This document shows positions 34,395 through 44,256 of a stretch of 64,000 nt of DNA, piece after piece. The translations under genes and the position numbers were made by a program. The notes below the pieces were generated by a model. It was given only the letters and a program-made list of their open reading frames with translations, made no database searches and was not told where the DNA came from. Position 1 is the stretch's first letter. The number at the start of each line of letters is the position of its first letter. This DNA comes from Flagellimonas meishanensis (GTDB lineage Bacteria > Bacteroidota > Bacteroidia > Flavobacteriales > Flavobacteriaceae). The stretch covers positions 124,001 to 188,000 of the forward strand of contig NZ_JAINVW010000003.1 in NCBI RefSeq assembly GCF_019880545.1, written 5' to 3'.

Positions 34395-35629
34395 GTTTTT
34401 CCCGCTTATTCTTTTTGCTTACGAGTTTGTTTTTTATCAACACGCTATGGGCGACAACCATTGTTGTGTGTGAAACTTGCGAGATAAAATCCATAAAGGA
34501 AGCAATAAGCCTTGCCGCGGACTTTGATACGATTTTGATAAAAAGGGGCACATACAGGGAATTCAACCTATTGGTGAACAAACCCCTTACACTAAAGGGT
34601 GAAGGTTTCCCGACAATTGATGGTGAGGATAAGGGAGAGATCATTCGAGTGGTCTCTGATAATGTGACCATTGATGGATTTTTCATCATCAATGTGGGGA
34701 CGAGCTATACCTCGGACCATGCCGCCATCCGGATGGTGCGCTGCAAAAACTTCTTGATCCAGAATGTGGTGTTGGAACGGCTTTTTTTCGGGATCTACAT
34801 CGAAAAATCGAGCTATGGTAAAATTTACCACAACAAAATCATCGGTGATGCAAAGGATGAATACAATTCTGGCAATGGTATACAATTGTGGTATTCCAAT
34901 CATGTTGAAGTGGAAAAAAATATAGTACAGGGGGTTAGGGACGGGATTTACCTGGAATTTTCGGACAACATTGCCATCAAGGACAACTCCAGCACAAACA
35001 ACCTCAGATATGGTTTGCATTTTATGTTCTCAAACGATGACATCTACACCAACAATGTTTTCCAGAACAATGGGGCAGGGGTGGCGGTGATGTTTTCAAA
35101 ACGGATAGAAATGCGCAACAATACCTTTCGCGAAAATTGGGGAACAGCCTCCTATGGTATGCTCCTAAAGGAGATCAACGATGCGGAAATAGTCGACAAC
35201 GTTTTTGAGGAAAACACCATTGGGATCAATATCGAGGGATCAAACCGCATAGTGTACAGGGGAAACGATTTTAGAAACAACGGATGGGCCATCAAAGTAC
35301 TGGGGGCATGCTATTCCAATACCTTTACCCAGAACAATTTTCTCTACAATTCTTTTGATATATCCTATAACAGCCGATTGAACGATAACGTATTTGATCA
35401 AAACTATTGGAGTGATTATACAGGATATGATCTGGACAAAAATGGCATTGGGGATGTGCCCTATCGCCCGGTTAAATTATTTTCCTACATTGTAAATAGA
35501 ACACCGGAGACGATAGTTCTTTTGCGCAGCTTATTTATGGATATTATCGACTTTTCCGAAAAAGTTTCGCCTGTTTTTACACCGGACAATCTATTTGATG
35601 CTAACCCACTAATGAAAAGGCACCAATGA
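34391..35629 (+). CDS. nosD: NosD, periplasmic maturation factor
   Basis: 412 residues. Signal peptide (about 1-18), then a right-handed parallel beta-helix (PbH1 repeats, e.g. NGIQLWYSNHVEVEKNIV, NNFLYNSFDIS) of the CASH/carbohydrate-binding type. NosD acts with NosF and NosY in supplying sulfur or copper for CuZ assembly. The C-terminal DKNGIGDVPYRP segment is typical. It overlaps the cupin gene and the nosF gene by 4 bp each. Confidence 0.92.
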   Translation: MSFSRLFFLLTSLFFINTLWATTIVVCETCEIKSIKEAISLAADFDTILIKRGTYREFNLLVNKPLTLKGEGFPTIDGEDKGEIIRVVSDNVTIDGFFIINVGTSYTSDHAAIRMVRCKNFLIQNVVLERLFFGIYIEKSSYGKIYHNKIIGDAKDEYNSGNGIQLWYSNHVEVEKNIVQGVRDGIYLEFSDNIAIKDNSSTNNLRYGLHFMFSNDDIYTNNVFQNNGAGVAVMFSKRIEMRNNTFRENWGTASYGMLLKEINDAEIVDNVFEENTIGINIEGSNRIVYRGNDFRNNGWAIKVLGACYSNTFTQNNFLYNSFDISYNSRLNDNVFDQNYWSDYTGYDLDKNGIGDVPYRPVKLFSYIVNRTPETIVLLRSLFMDIIDFSEKVSPVFTPDNLFDANPLMKRHQ

Positions 35630-36336
35630 TAGCGATCACCAACCTTAAAAAAAGCTTTGGCAGAAACGAGGTCCTAAAAGGATTGGACCTCGAAATAAAA
35701 CCAAAGGGCATTATAGCCATACTGGGTCCGAACGGTTCAGGAAAAACCACCCTTATCAAATCCATTTTGGGAATGGTAATTCCTGATGAGGGCAGTATTT
35801 CAATATCGGGGAAGGACATTAAGAATAAATGGGCCTACCGAAAAGAAATAGAATACCTGCCACAGATTGCAAACTTTCCCGGGAATCTGAAGGTAAGGGA
35901 GCTTATCCACATGATCAAGGACCTACACCAAAGGCCCACAAATGATGAACAGCTCATTGACCTTTTTGGGCTGAAACCTTTTTTGGAAAAAAAATTCAGT
36001 ACACTTTCCGGTGGAACCAAACAAAAGGTGAACATCCTGCTCACCTTCATGTTCGACAAGCCTTTGATAATACTGGATGAACCCACAACGGGATTGGATC
36101 CCAGGGCACTGATTCATTTGAAGGAACTCATCCAGTACGAAAAAGCAAACGGGAAAACCATTTTGGTCACTTCGCACATCATGCACTTTGTTGAGGAAAT
36201 CGCCGATGAGATCATCTATCTGTTGGATGGAAGGATATATTTCAAGGGAAGCGTAAAGGACCTGATGGAAAAAACCAAACAAAAGAATGTGGAACATGCC
36301 ATTGCGGCCATAGCCAACAACACGGACCATGCTTAA
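35626..36336 (+). CDS. nosF: NosF, ABC ATPase
   Basis: 236 residues. Walker A GPNGSGKTT, signature LSGGTKQK, Walker B LIILDEPTTGLD and the switch His (TSHIMH). The energising subunit of the NosDFY system. It overlaps nosD and nosY. Confidence 0.92.
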   Translation: MIAITNLKKSFGRNEVLKGLDLEIKPKGIIAILGPNGSGKTTLIKSILGMVIPDEGSISISGKDIKNKWAYRKEIEYLPQIANFPGNLKVRELIHMIKDLHQRPTNDEQLIDLFGLKPFLEKKFSTLSGGTKQKVNILLTFMFDKPLIILDEPTTGLDPRALIHLKELIQYEKANGKTILVTSHIMHFVEEIADEIIYLLDGRIYFKGSVKDLMEKTKQKNVEHAIAAIANNTDHA

Positions 36337-37111
36337 AATCCTAAAATATAGTTTTTATGACCTGATGCGGAGCAGATGGAGCTATGTCTACTTTTTGTTC
36401 TATTTGGCCCTGGGGTTTGTACTCCTCTTTCTCAACAGTGACCTTTCCAAGGCGGTCATCACGTTAATGAACATCATCATTGTACTTGTTCCGTTGATTG
36501 GGACGATTTTTGGGGTGATGTATTTCTACAATTCCAAGGAATTTACCGAGCTGCTCCTGGCACAACCAATCAAGCGCTCATCCATTTTTATGGGACAATA
36601 TTTGGGCGTGGGCTTTTCCCTTACGCTGAGTCTTCTTTTGGGATTGGGCATACCATTTGTCATCTATGGCCTTTTCAGGAGCAATGCTGTGTTCGATTTC
36701 ACCTTGTTGCTCGTAAATGGTGCGTTTTTGACCATGATTTTTACCGCCCTATCATTCAATATTGCCCTTTCCAATGAAAACAGGATCAAAGGTTTCGGTT
36801 ATGCCATATTGGTGTGGTTGTGCCTTGCGGTCATTTATGATGGACTTTTTCTAATGTCGCTTATCGTATTCGAAGAATACCCATTGGACACGTTTTCATT
36901 GATTGCCACGTTGCTCAACCCCATAGATCTTTCCAGAACCCTTATTTTGTTGAAACTGGACATATCTGCCTTATTGGGATATACCGGCGCCGTTTTCAAG
37001 AATTTTTTTGGTACCGACCAAGGATTGATGATCTCTCTTTTTGCGCTTATGCTGTGGACCTTGCTACCAATATGGCGATTGGTCTTCAAGGCCAAGCGCA
37101 AGGATTTTTGA
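36329..37111 (+). CDS. nosY: NosY, ABC permease
   Basis: 260 residues, six membrane helices, with the FYNSKEFTELLLAQPIKRS coupling segment. Partner of NosF; together they move a sulfur or copper species across the membrane for NosZ assembly. The end of the nos operon. Confidence 0.9.
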   Translation: MLKILKYSFYDLMRSRWSYVYFLFYLALGFVLLFLNSDLSKAVITLMNIIIVLVPLIGTIFGVMYFYNSKEFTELLLAQPIKRSSIFMGQYLGVGFSLTLSLLLGLGIPFVIYGLFRSNAVFDFTLLLVNGAFLTMIFTALSFNIALSNENRIKGFGYAILVWLCLAVIYDGLFLMSLIVFEEYPLDTFSLIATLLNPIDLSRTLILLKLDISALLGYTGAVFKNFFGTDQGLMISLFALMLWTLLPIWRLVFKAKRKDF

Positions 37112-37177
37112 GAATTTCTCCCAAAAAAATAGGAGTAAGCTTCTTTTTTTATCTTTAGGGGATTGACTTGAACGCCC

Positions 37178-40078
37178 ATGCGCCTTATACTGACCTTTTT
37201 TTTGTTCTTCACCCTAGGGACAACCGTTTCGGTGTTTGGACAGAAATTCCAATATACTTACCACAAAGGCGACGGCATTCCTTTCAAAAAAGTAAACCAA
37301 ACAATTCAGGATGTAAAAGGCTACGTATGGTTGGCCACTGACCAAGGCCTGTTCCGGTTTGATGGAAAAACCTTTGAGGACCACAACATTGCCTTGAGCA
37401 GCAAGACCATACGGTCGTTTGTACAGTGGGATAACGAGACCTTGCTATTTACCACTGACACGGGAATCCACATTCTAAAATATAATGATGATGATGTTTT
37501 GGTTAACCATTTCATCAAAACCCCGGAGAACGTCTACCCAACCACGCTTTTTAAGGATTCAATGGCCAGGTTGTGGACTGGAAGGATGGATGGATCTATT
37601 GCCGTTTACCAACAACCAGGCTTGGATGCTGCAATTTTTACCCCTGTCGATTTGAAAAAAACAGAACACATTTTCTTCGGTGAAGATGGATTTGGCACTG
37701 TTTGGGCATTGATTCCGGGAGAAGGAGTGTTCTATTTTGATGAAACTTCCAAAGCATTCAAGGTGTTTGGAGGATATGAAGGGGCCAAGCACTTTTTAGT
37801 GGATGATGATGAAATTTGGATTGTTGGCAATACCATTTACAAAATAACCATAGATGGAAATCAAAAAACACAAAACCAAACCGAATTTACCACGGATAAA
37901 AAAATACAACAAATAGCACGCACCAGTTCCGGAACCATTTTTCTTGCCACCGAAACGGAAATCTTCACTTTTTATCCGGAAGAAGGCCGACCAAAACTGA
38001 GCAAGGTCTTTGGTTCCAATGACCCGCACCGGGTGGAGGAATTGCCATTTCAGGGCATAAACCATTTAGCCTTTACATTGAATGAGATGAACCTGAACCA
38101 TGTGGTCTGGGTGAGTTCCAAAAATGGAATATTTCTGTTGTGGTCAAGTTTTTTTCAAAATGTATCGGGCCTTGGATATGACAATGTCATGGGGTTGCAT
38201 ACCACAAGCAACGGACAGATCTTGGTATCACAGGGACCCGTGCACCGCATATACAATCAGGGAGCCTCAGTCAGCTTTAAAAAGGAAAATGAACTGAACG
38301 GGATAACGGGGATTGTCTCCAACAGCACGGATACGTGGTACGGCACCACAGAGGGTTTCATTTATCAATACAGACAAGGAAGGTTAGTGAAAACATACGA
38401 CCTTTCATCAAGGGGAAGCGGTGTTTTTTTCATGTCGATGGATCATGCAGGTGATATTTGGTTTTGTCAAGCAACTTCGGACAAACCTCTGGTAGGGGTC
38501 GGAAAGATAGATTCCAGTGGGAGGGTGGAAGCCTATGGGAGAGATAAAGGATTTGATAGCCGTATTTTGATCATTCGCGAGGGAGGTCGGAACGAGCTTT
38601 ATGCCGCCGGAATAGGTAATGAATCCTATCTTTATAAATACAATAGGGACAAAGATGTCTTCGAAAACAAAAGTCTACCCTTTCCCTTTAAGGTGAGCAG
38701 CAATTTTGAAGTGCACGATATGGCTGTGGATGGTAAAGGTCTTGTTTGGATGGCCACTACCGATGGCCTTATCAAATATGATACGGAAACGGTAAGAAAG
38801 GTGGATTTGGGGAAATTTACGGATGGGGAAGTACGGTCCATTGTGGCAATGCCCAATGGCGTCCTGTGGCTTTCCACGGACACCAACGGTCTTATACATT
38901 TGGATGCGGAGGGAAATTATGTGGTTTTTGATGAAAATAGCGGCACACCATCCAAGGTGTCCTCCTATCGTTGCCTGGCCTTGGACAGCAATGCACAGCT
39001 ATGGGTTGGAACAGCCGAAGGGCTCGTATATTCTTCAGAGACCCTACCTGGGCCCCTACAGACCAAGGCCCCTATTGTGCGGAGCATTCTGGTTGACAAT
39101 GAAGAGGCGTTGTTTAAGGATGTCATCCAAATCAATGAGCAACAGTTGATCCAAGTGGAAATGACCACCTTGGCCTTTCCCAGTGAAGACATAAGATATG
39201 AATACAAGATCATTGAAAATGGCACCCCTAAGGATGAAATCTTCGATATTCCATGGATTGGTTCCCAAGGTGCCTTTCTAGAGCCAAAAAGCATGACCTC
39301 CGGCACATACCAGCTGTGGGTAAGGGCGCAGAAACAAGGCGGTTTTGCTTGGAGCAAACCGAGCAAGTTCGGTTTTAGGGTCGCTGGAAAATGGTACACC
39401 AGCTGGTGGGGTATTTTGCTATGGACTATATTGGGATTTTTGTTCTTTTGGTATTTTGTGCGACACTGGTTTTTAAAGCGGATAAGTGGATTGCAGGCCT
39501 CACTGAATCAAAAACAGAAGGAACTGAAACAAAAGGAAGTAGAGCTGGTATCGCAGTCCCGTTCCCTTCAGGACAAGCAGGAAGAACTGAAAACTACCGG
39601 GGCCAACATTTATCTTTTGCAGCGGCTGATTCGTCAAATACCCAGGAATGCGAGTTGGAAAGATGCGATGCCCGTACTCAGAAAGTTGGTGGACCTTCCC
39701 ACTGGCATAGATGCCTTTGAAATCGCATACAAAAAAGGGGACGATATCGTGTATTTGGGATTCCAGAGGGGGTTGGACGATACTGTGGTAAGACAGCAGG
39801 AATTTAACGAAAAGGAAGATTTGGCCAGTTATGTTTTGGTGACCAATAGACCCCTCACCATAGCGGATTATGATCGGGAAGCTTCCCAATACATCTCCAA
39901 AAAGGCCGATAGGGGGTATGCCTCACGATTGCTATTGCCCTTTGAACAGGCCAAGGGAACCCCAGCTGTGCTATGTGTTAGCAACAAGGATAAAGAGACG
40001 TTTTCGCAACAGGATCTTACGCTTATCCAAATTTTGGGGTTGTTTTTGGGCGCCAGTGTTAAAGATGAACTGAAATAG
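37178..40078 (+). CDS. Kinase-less two-component-style sensor: propeller, Y_Y_Y, transmembrane, GAF
   Basis: 966 residues. Signal peptide, then about 650 residues of two-component-regulator propeller repeats (motifs such as GYVWLATDQGLFRFDG, GLVWMATTDGLIKYD, GVLWLSTDTNGLIHLD), a Y_Y_Y domain (about 680-760), one transmembrane helix (about 765-788), a coiled coil (about 793-835, rich in Gln and Glu) and a C-terminal GAF-like domain. Hybrid sensors with this front half normally end in a histidine kinase, AraC or LuxR domain, and this one has none. The stop is immediately followed by the ATG of a channel gene, so the two are probably translated together. Confidence 0.8.
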   Translation: MRLILTFFLFFTLGTTVSVFGQKFQYTYHKGDGIPFKKVNQTIQDVKGYVWLATDQGLFRFDGKTFEDHNIALSSKTIRSFVQWDNETLLFTTDTGIHILKYNDDDVLVNHFIKTPENVYPTTLFKDSMARLWTGRMDGSIAVYQQPGLDAAIFTPVDLKKTEHIFFGEDGFGTVWALIPGEGVFYFDETSKAFKVFGGYEGAKHFLVDDDEIWIVGNTIYKITIDGNQKTQNQTEFTTDKKIQQIARTSSGTIFLATETEIFTFYPEEGRPKLSKVFGSNDPHRVEELPFQGINHLAFTLNEMNLNHVVWVSSKNGIFLLWSSFFQNVSGLGYDNVMGLHTTSNGQILVSQGPVHRIYNQGASVSFKKENELNGITGIVSNSTDTWYGTTEGFIYQYRQGRLVKTYDLSSRGSGVFFMSMDHAGDIWFCQATSDKPLVGVGKIDSSGRVEAYGRDKGFDSRILIIREGGRNELYAAGIGNESYLYKYNRDKDVFENKSLPFPFKVSSNFEVHDMAVDGKGLVWMATTDGLIKYDTETVRKVDLGKFTDGEVRSIVAMPNGVLWLSTDTNGLIHLDAEGNYVVFDENSGTPSKVSSYRCLALDSNAQLWVGTAEGLVYSSETLPGPLQTKAPIVRSILVDNEEALFKDVIQINEQQLIQVEMTTLAFPSEDIRYEYKIIENGTPKDEIFDIPWIGSQGAFLEPKSMTSGTYQLWVRAQKQGGFAWSKPSKFGFRVAGKWYTSWWGILLWTILGFLFFWYFVRHWFLKRISGLQASLNQKQKELKQKEVELVSQSRSLQDKQEELKTTGANIYLLQRLIRQIPRNASWKDAMPVLRKLVDLPTGIDAFEIAYKKGDDIVYLGFQRGLDDTVVRQQEFNEKEDLASYVLVTNRPLTIADYDREASQYISKKADRGYASRLLLPFEQAKGTPAVLCVSNKDKETFSQQDLTLIQILGLFLGASVKDELK

Positions 40079-41167
40079 ATGTCAAAAAAGAATTTCATAA
40101 CGTTGGTTTTGTTGTTTGCAATTGGGTGCAATACAAATCTGTTTGCTCGCCTGGCTTTGAACGATACCTTATTGGTGGGAATTCATGAGGCACCACCTTT
40201 TGTGATAAAGGACGCGGAAGGTTTTTCAGGAGTATCGGTAGACCTGTGGGAGCATATTGCACAGGAAATGGGAGTCCCTTTTAAATATGAACTATACAGT
40301 GATGAGGTTGGCATTGTACGTTCTTTGGACTATGATGAGCTCGATTTGACAATCAATCCAATGGCTGTGAACAAAACCCGACTGGAGCGCTTTATGGTCA
40401 CCCAACCCTTTTATATTTCCAGTATTGGGGTGGTCACAACAGTAAATAGCCAGAGCAAATTCAGGATATTCATCAACAATTTTTTCTCAAGGGACTTTTT
40501 AAATGTGGTACTGTTGCTGGTTTTGGTGCTATTGACTTTTGGGACGATTCTCTGGTTCGTGGAGCGGCGCAAGAACCAGTATCAGTTTAGGCCCGGCATA
40601 AAAGGCCTTTTTGATGGTCTTTGGTGGGCAGCAGTGACCATGACCACGGTTGGGTATGGCGACAAAGCGCCAAAGACCAATCTGGGAAAGACCATTGCCA
40701 TTATTTGGATGTTCACGGCAATCATTATAATTTCCAGTTTTACGGCGACCATTGCCTCTACCTTAACCGTGAACACCTTGGAAGCGAGCATTGACGGGCT
40801 TGATGATCTCCAAACCATAGAAAGATTGGGAGTGGTAGGGGCATCGGACGGTGAGACCTTTGCATTGCAGCAAGGAATACGACCATTTAGAACCTACAGG
40901 ACCGCTCCGCAAGCGTTACGAGCACTGTCCCGCAAGGAAATTGAAGTGCTCATCCACGATAAAACAGCCTTGGAATACCTTATTCTTACGAATCAACTGG
41001 AAGAGAAGGTAAAATCACTGCCGCTTACCTTCAGCAAACAATACAGAAGCTTTATCATGCCCAAATCCGAACCCCATTTTGATGAGATCAACAAAAAGCT
41101 TATCTCCCGAATTCAATCCTCGGAGTGGGGCGGCATGTTGAAGAAATATAATTTGCACGCTGAATGA
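40079..41167 (+). CDS. GluR0-type ligand-gated potassium channel
   Basis: 362 residues. Signal peptide, then a periplasmic-binding-protein lobe (about 28-135) split by a pore module: helix M1 (about 142-161), a P-loop with the K+ selectivity filter TTVGYGD (189-195), helix M2 (about 204-230), and the second lobe (about 235-350). This is the domain order of prokaryotic ionotropic glutamate receptors (GluR0). The ligand is unknown; residues such as [13 protein letters not shown] match the amino-acid-binding lobe. It has no gap to the upstream sensor gene. Confidence 0.88.
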   Translation: MSKKNFITLVLLFAIGCNTNLFARLALNDTLLVGIHEAPPFVIKDAEGFSGVSVDLWEHIAQEMGVPFKYELYSDEVGIVRSLDYDELDLTINPMAVNKTRLERFMVTQPFYISSIGVVTTVNSQSKFRIFINNFFSRDFLNVVLLLVLVLLTFGTILWFVERRKNQYQFRPGIKGLFDGLWWAAVTMTTVGYGDKAPKTNLGKTIAIIWMFTAIIIISSFTATIASTLTVNTLEASIDGLDDLQTIERLGVVGASDGETFALQQGIRPFRTYRTAPQALRALSRKEIEVLIHDKTALEYLILTNQLEEKVKSLPLTFSKQYRSFIMPKSEPHFDEINKKLISRIQSSEWGGMLKKYNLHAE

Positions 41168-41202
41168 AAATGACGAGGGTTGAGCAACGATTTTCGGTTA
41201 TT

Positions 41203-41856
41203 CTAGAGTTTTTGCCCGTAAGATAAATCGCCAGCATCCCCGAGTCCTGGAATTATATAGCCCTTGGAGGTCAACTTGTCGTCCACAGCCGCGATCCAAA
41301 GCTGGGTTTCCTTTGGAAACACAGTTTCCACATGGGCAAGGCCATCTTTGGAACCAATTACGGAAATAATATGGATTTTTTTAGGAGTTCCATGGTTTTT
41401 TAAAGCTTCCAACACATTTTCAAGGGTTTTTCCAGTGGCCAACATGGGGTCGGTGAGCACCAAAGTTTTACCATCCAGGGAAGGAGCCGCAAAGTACTTC
41501 ACTATCACCTCAAAGTCATCACCTTCGCCAGGGTGGTGGCGGTAGGCTGAGATAAAGGCATTCTCTGCCGAATCAAAATAATTTAATAGACCCTGATGCA
41601 ACGGAAGGCCCGCTCTGAGTACGGAACACAGCACCAACTTGTTCTGTGGAAGGGAAGTTTTCTTTGCGCCAAAAGGCGTTGTGATCACTTCTTCCTTATA
41701 GTCCAAGGTTTTGCTCATTTCATAGGCAAGCACCTCTCCAATCCGCTCAATATTTCTTCTGAACCGCATGGAATCCTTTTGAATTTGGGGATTCCGAATT
41801 TCGGAGATAAAGGTATTTAAAAGTGAACTTTGCGTATCAAATCGGTGGATAATCAT
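41203..41856 (-). CDS. upp: Uracil phosphoribosyltransferase
   Basis: 217 residues. Makes UMP from uracil and PRPP. The PRPP loop LVLTDPMLATGKTLEN and the C-terminal uracil-binding region YIIPGLGDAGDLSYG are diagnostic. Single gene, close to the deoD/deoC genes, so salvage functions group here. Confidence 0.93.
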   Translation of the reverse strand: MIIHRFDTQSSLLNTFISEIRNPQIQKDSMRFRRNIERIGEVLAYEMSKTLDYKEEVITTPFGAKKTSLPQNKLVLCSVLRAGLPLHQGLLNYFDSAENAFISAYRHHPGEGDDFEVIVKYFAAPSLDGKTLVLTDPMLATGKTLENVLEALKNHGTPKKIHIISVIGSKDGLAHVETVFPKETQLWIAAVDDKLTSKGYIIPGLGDAGDLSYGQKL

Positions 41857-42053
41857 TGGGTTATCATCAATATATTGGCGGTTACTCTGCGTTGCAGCAG
41901 GAGTATTTCTTGCCTGGTTTCATTTGTGTAAAGTCGGGATAAAAGCCCATTTATCCAAAATCCGGCAATGTTGTTTTTGGATCAGTTCGCTTTTTTGCAA
42001 TCATTCATTTGGTTACCAAAACAATGGTGTCAAAAATGAAAAAACAGGCAATT

Positions 42054-42758
42054 TCAATCCAATGCAGCGGCAAGCGCTATTTCCACCATATCCCTGAAGG
42101 AAGTTTGGCGTTCTTTGGCGGACAAACGTTCTCCTGTGACCAAAGAGTCGGAGATTGTAAGTATGGTAAGGGCCCTAACATTATATTTGGCGGCAATTGT
42201 ATAGAGTCCGGCGGTTTCCATTTCAACACACAAAATGCCGTATTCTGCCCAAAGTTTGAAATCATTGGGGTTGTCCACATAAAATTCATCCGAGGAAAGC
42301 ACATTGCCCGCCTTGATGTGAATATTATGTTCCCGGGCATAATTGACCGCTTTTTGGAATAAATCAAAATTGGCAGTGGGGGAGTAATCGGAATTGATGA
42401 ACCGTGAGTTGTTTATCCCGGAAGTGGTGGAGGCGGACATGGCCAGGACGACATCGTTAAGTTTCACCTCTTTTTGGTAGGACCCCGCAGATCCCACACG
42501 GATGATGTTTTTTACGCCATATTCGTTGATCAGTTCGTGAAAGTAGATCATGGAGGAGGGCATGCCCATACCACTTCCCTGTACCGAGATGCGTTGGCCG
42601 TTGTAGGTGCCCGTATAGCCCAACATGCCCCGTACCTGGTTGTAGCAAAAGGGATTTTCCAAAAAGGTCTCCGCAATCCATTTGGCCCTTAGTGGATCAC
42701 CAGGCATCAAAACGGTTTCAGCGATTTCCCCTTTTTTGGCCTCTATGTGGATACTCAT
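42054..42758 (-). CDS. deoD: Purine-nucleoside phosphorylase (DeoD type)
   Basis: 234 residues. Splits purine (deoxy)ribonucleosides with phosphate. The [14 protein letters not shown] and [10 protein letters not shown] (phosphate/ribose site) motifs and VEMETAGLY are typical of hexameric DeoD. It follows deoC by 4 bp, in one operon. Confidence 0.94.
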   Translation of the reverse strand: MSIHIEAKKGEIAETVLMPGDPLRAKWIAETFLENPFCYNQVRGMLGYTGTYNGQRISVQGSGMGMPSSMIYFHELINEYGVKNIIRVGSAGSYQKEVKLNDVVLAMSASTTSGINNSRFINSDYSPTANFDLFQKAVNYAREHNIHIKAGNVLSSDEFYVDNPNDFKLWAEYGILCVEMETAGLYTIAAKYNVRALTILTISDSLVTGERLSAKERQTSFRDMVEIALAAALD

Positions 42759-42762
42759 ACAC

Positions 42763-43404
42763 CTATGGTTTTACTATTGATGGCCCGGAAGATGTCCCAA
42801 TCCTGGAAGCGCCAAGTTCTATATATTTCAAAGCGGTAAGTCTGTCCCGGATTCCTCCAGAAGCTTTTATCCTTGCATTACTGCCGACAATTCTCTTCAT
42901 CAAGACCACGTCATCAAAAGTAGCCCCTCCACTTCCAAAGCCGGTGGAAGTCTTTACAAAATCGGCACCTGCCTTTACAGCCAGTCTGCAGGCCAACTCT
43001 TTTTCCTCGTTGGTCAGGTAACAGGTTTCGAGGATTACTTTCAAGGGTTTCTCTCCTGCCACATTTTTAATCGCCCCGATTTCACGAAGTACCATGGAAT
43101 CCTGCTTTGATTTGAGCCATCCAATGTTGATGACCATATCGATTTCGTCCGCTCCCTGTTCCATACAATCCCTTGCTTCGGCAATTTTGGCCTGAGTGGA
43201 CATGGCCCCCAGTGGAAATCCAATCACGGCAGCAATCTTGATATCGGAATCTTTCAATTCCGATTTGGCCAGGGCCACATGGCACCCGTTTACACAAACT
43301 GCATAAAATTGATGGATTTTGGCCTCATCGCACAGTTGCTTTATTTCGGAAATGGTTGCCGTAGGTTTTAAAAGGGTATGGTCTATATACTTTGCTGGCG
43401 ACAT
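42763..43404 (-). CDS. deoC: Deoxyribose-phosphate aldolase
   Basis: 213 residues. Cleaves deoxyribose-5-phosphate to acetaldehyde and glyceraldehyde-3-phosphate. The Schiff-base Lys lies in [22 protein letters not shown] opens the TIM barrel. It is 1 bp after the TerB-like gene. Confidence 0.94.
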   Translation of the reverse strand: MSPAKYIDHTLLKPTATISEIKQLCDEAKIHQFYAVCVNGCHVALAKSELKDSDIKIAAVIGFPLGAMSTQAKIAEARDCMEQGADEIDMVINIGWLKSKQDSMVLREIGAIKNVAGEKPLKVILETCYLTNEEKELACRLAVKAGADFVKTSTGFGSGGATFDDVVLMKRIVGSNARIKASGGIRDRLTALKYIELGASRIGTSSGPSIVKP

Positions 43405-43405
43405 A

Positions 43406-43810
43406 TCAATTGTTGAAGAGTTGTTTCAACTTGAAGATAAGCACTAATTCTGATTTGTTCTTGCCCGCGAAGGAACTGGCAATCGCCTCGGCCGTCCTTA
43501 CAATGAGCGATTTTACCTGGGCATTGAATTTTTCGGGATGGGCTTTGTAAAAATCCTTGAAATCCTTGAAATAATCTTTACCATCCTTTTCCTCCTCCTC
43601 CAACCAATCAAACACAGTTTCAATCTGATAGGCTGAATCCGTTTGAAACTCATCCTCAAAATTGTCCACTTCCAACCAGTGTTGCCTCACATACTTCCTT
43701 AGCCGTTCCACTTCAGAGGGCCTCACTTGCTTGTCGGCCATAGCGACGGCATAGAACAGTTTCCCCAAATTCTGATAGAATTCATTTCCTATTTTTTCTG
43801 AGTTGCGCAT
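43406..43810 (-). CDS. TerB-like helical protein
   Basis: 134 residues, all-helical. The pattern LGKLFYAVAMADKQVRPSEVERLRKYV matches the TerB/DjlA N-terminal domain, where acidic residues bind metal ions. No signal peptide, so cytosolic. First gene of the deoC-deoD transcript. Its function with the deo genes is unknown. Confidence 0.6.
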   Translation of the reverse strand: MRNSEKIGNEFYQNLGKLFYAVAMADKQVRPSEVERLRKYVRQHWLEVDNFEDEFQTDSAYQIETVFDWLEEEEKDGKDYFKDFKDFYKAHPEKFNAQVKSLIVRTAEAIASSFAGKNKSELVLIFKLKQLFNN

Positions 43811-43983
43811 GCCAATGGTTTTTATAGCCTAAATGTAGAACCAAAATAGGGTGTTTTTTATGATATAGGTCATCTAATTGTGGTAGCAAGAATTTCTATT
43901 GACTTTTCCCATAGCCTATATTTGTTGACCTACTCTCCCGATGATAGCTCCAAAAAAATATTTTTTACAATCACATACATTAG

Positions 43984-43991
43984 TATCTTTG
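43984..43991 (+). promoter_or_regulatory. Flavobacterial -7 element (TATCTTTG) before tRNA-Arg
   Basis: TAnnTTTG match 14 bp before the tRNA gene. Confidence 0.6.
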
Positions 43992-44005
43992 CAGCCTCAA
44001 AGCAG

Positions 44006-44079
44006 GGTCGCGTAGCTCAGCTGGATAGAGCATCTGCCTTCTAAGCAGACGGTCGCAGGTTCGAATCCTGCCGCGATCA
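44006..44079 (+). tRNA. tRNA-Arg (anticodon TCT)
   Basis: 74 nt that fold as a full cloverleaf: acceptor GGTCGCG with CGCGATC (one G-U pair), D-arm GCTC...GAGC, anticodon arm TCTGC-CTTCTAA-GCAGA with TCT in the loop, T-arm GCAGG-TTCGAAT-CCTGC. The CCA end is not encoded. A cassette array follows within 150 bp. Confidence 0.96.
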
Positions 44080-44093
44080 CAAGTAAATAAAGT

Positions 44094-44130
44094 GCCTTGG
44101 AGAGTTTTACTTTTCAAGGCCTATTTTTTT
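44094..44130 (+). terminator. Terminator after tRNA-Arg
   Basis: GCCTTG (44094-44099) pairs with CAAGGC (44115-44120), followed by CTATTTTTTT. Confidence 0.65.
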
Positions 44131-44148
44131 GCAAACAAGTTGCAAACA
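44129..44148. repeat. Tandem 9-bp repeat TTGCAAACA
   Basis: TTGCAAACA at 44129-44137 and again at 44140-44148, 2 bp apart, between the tRNA terminator and the cassette array. Purpose unknown. Confidence 0.5.
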
Positions 44149-44220
44149 GGTCTAAATGATGAAAAGTTTAATATTTCTTTTAAAAAATACCTCTAAATAA
44201 CAGGAAACCGAGAGCTGAAT

Positions 44221-44255
44221 GTATACTAACGGTCCTATGCACATTGCTGGCAGAT
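44221..44255 (-). repeat. attC-like site A (short, degenerate), closing the amidohydrolase cassette
   Basis: Read in gene direction: CTGCCAGC, AATGTGCATAGGACC, then GTTAGTAT. It has both outer boxes (AAC-type and GTT-type) and the shared AATGT and GGACC-GTT blocks, but the central variable loop is gone. It is the last site of the array, nearest to tRNA-Arg. Confidence 0.6.
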
Positions 44256-44256
44256 G

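Noticed and set aside
37-44139. TTTGCAAACAA at 37-47 near the integrase and again at about 44128 beyond the tRNA, as possible att repeats
   Set aside because: Only 11 bp, and the interval holds core genes (upp, deoD, deoC, hydrogenase), so it is not one mobile element. The first copy also resembles a promoter element.
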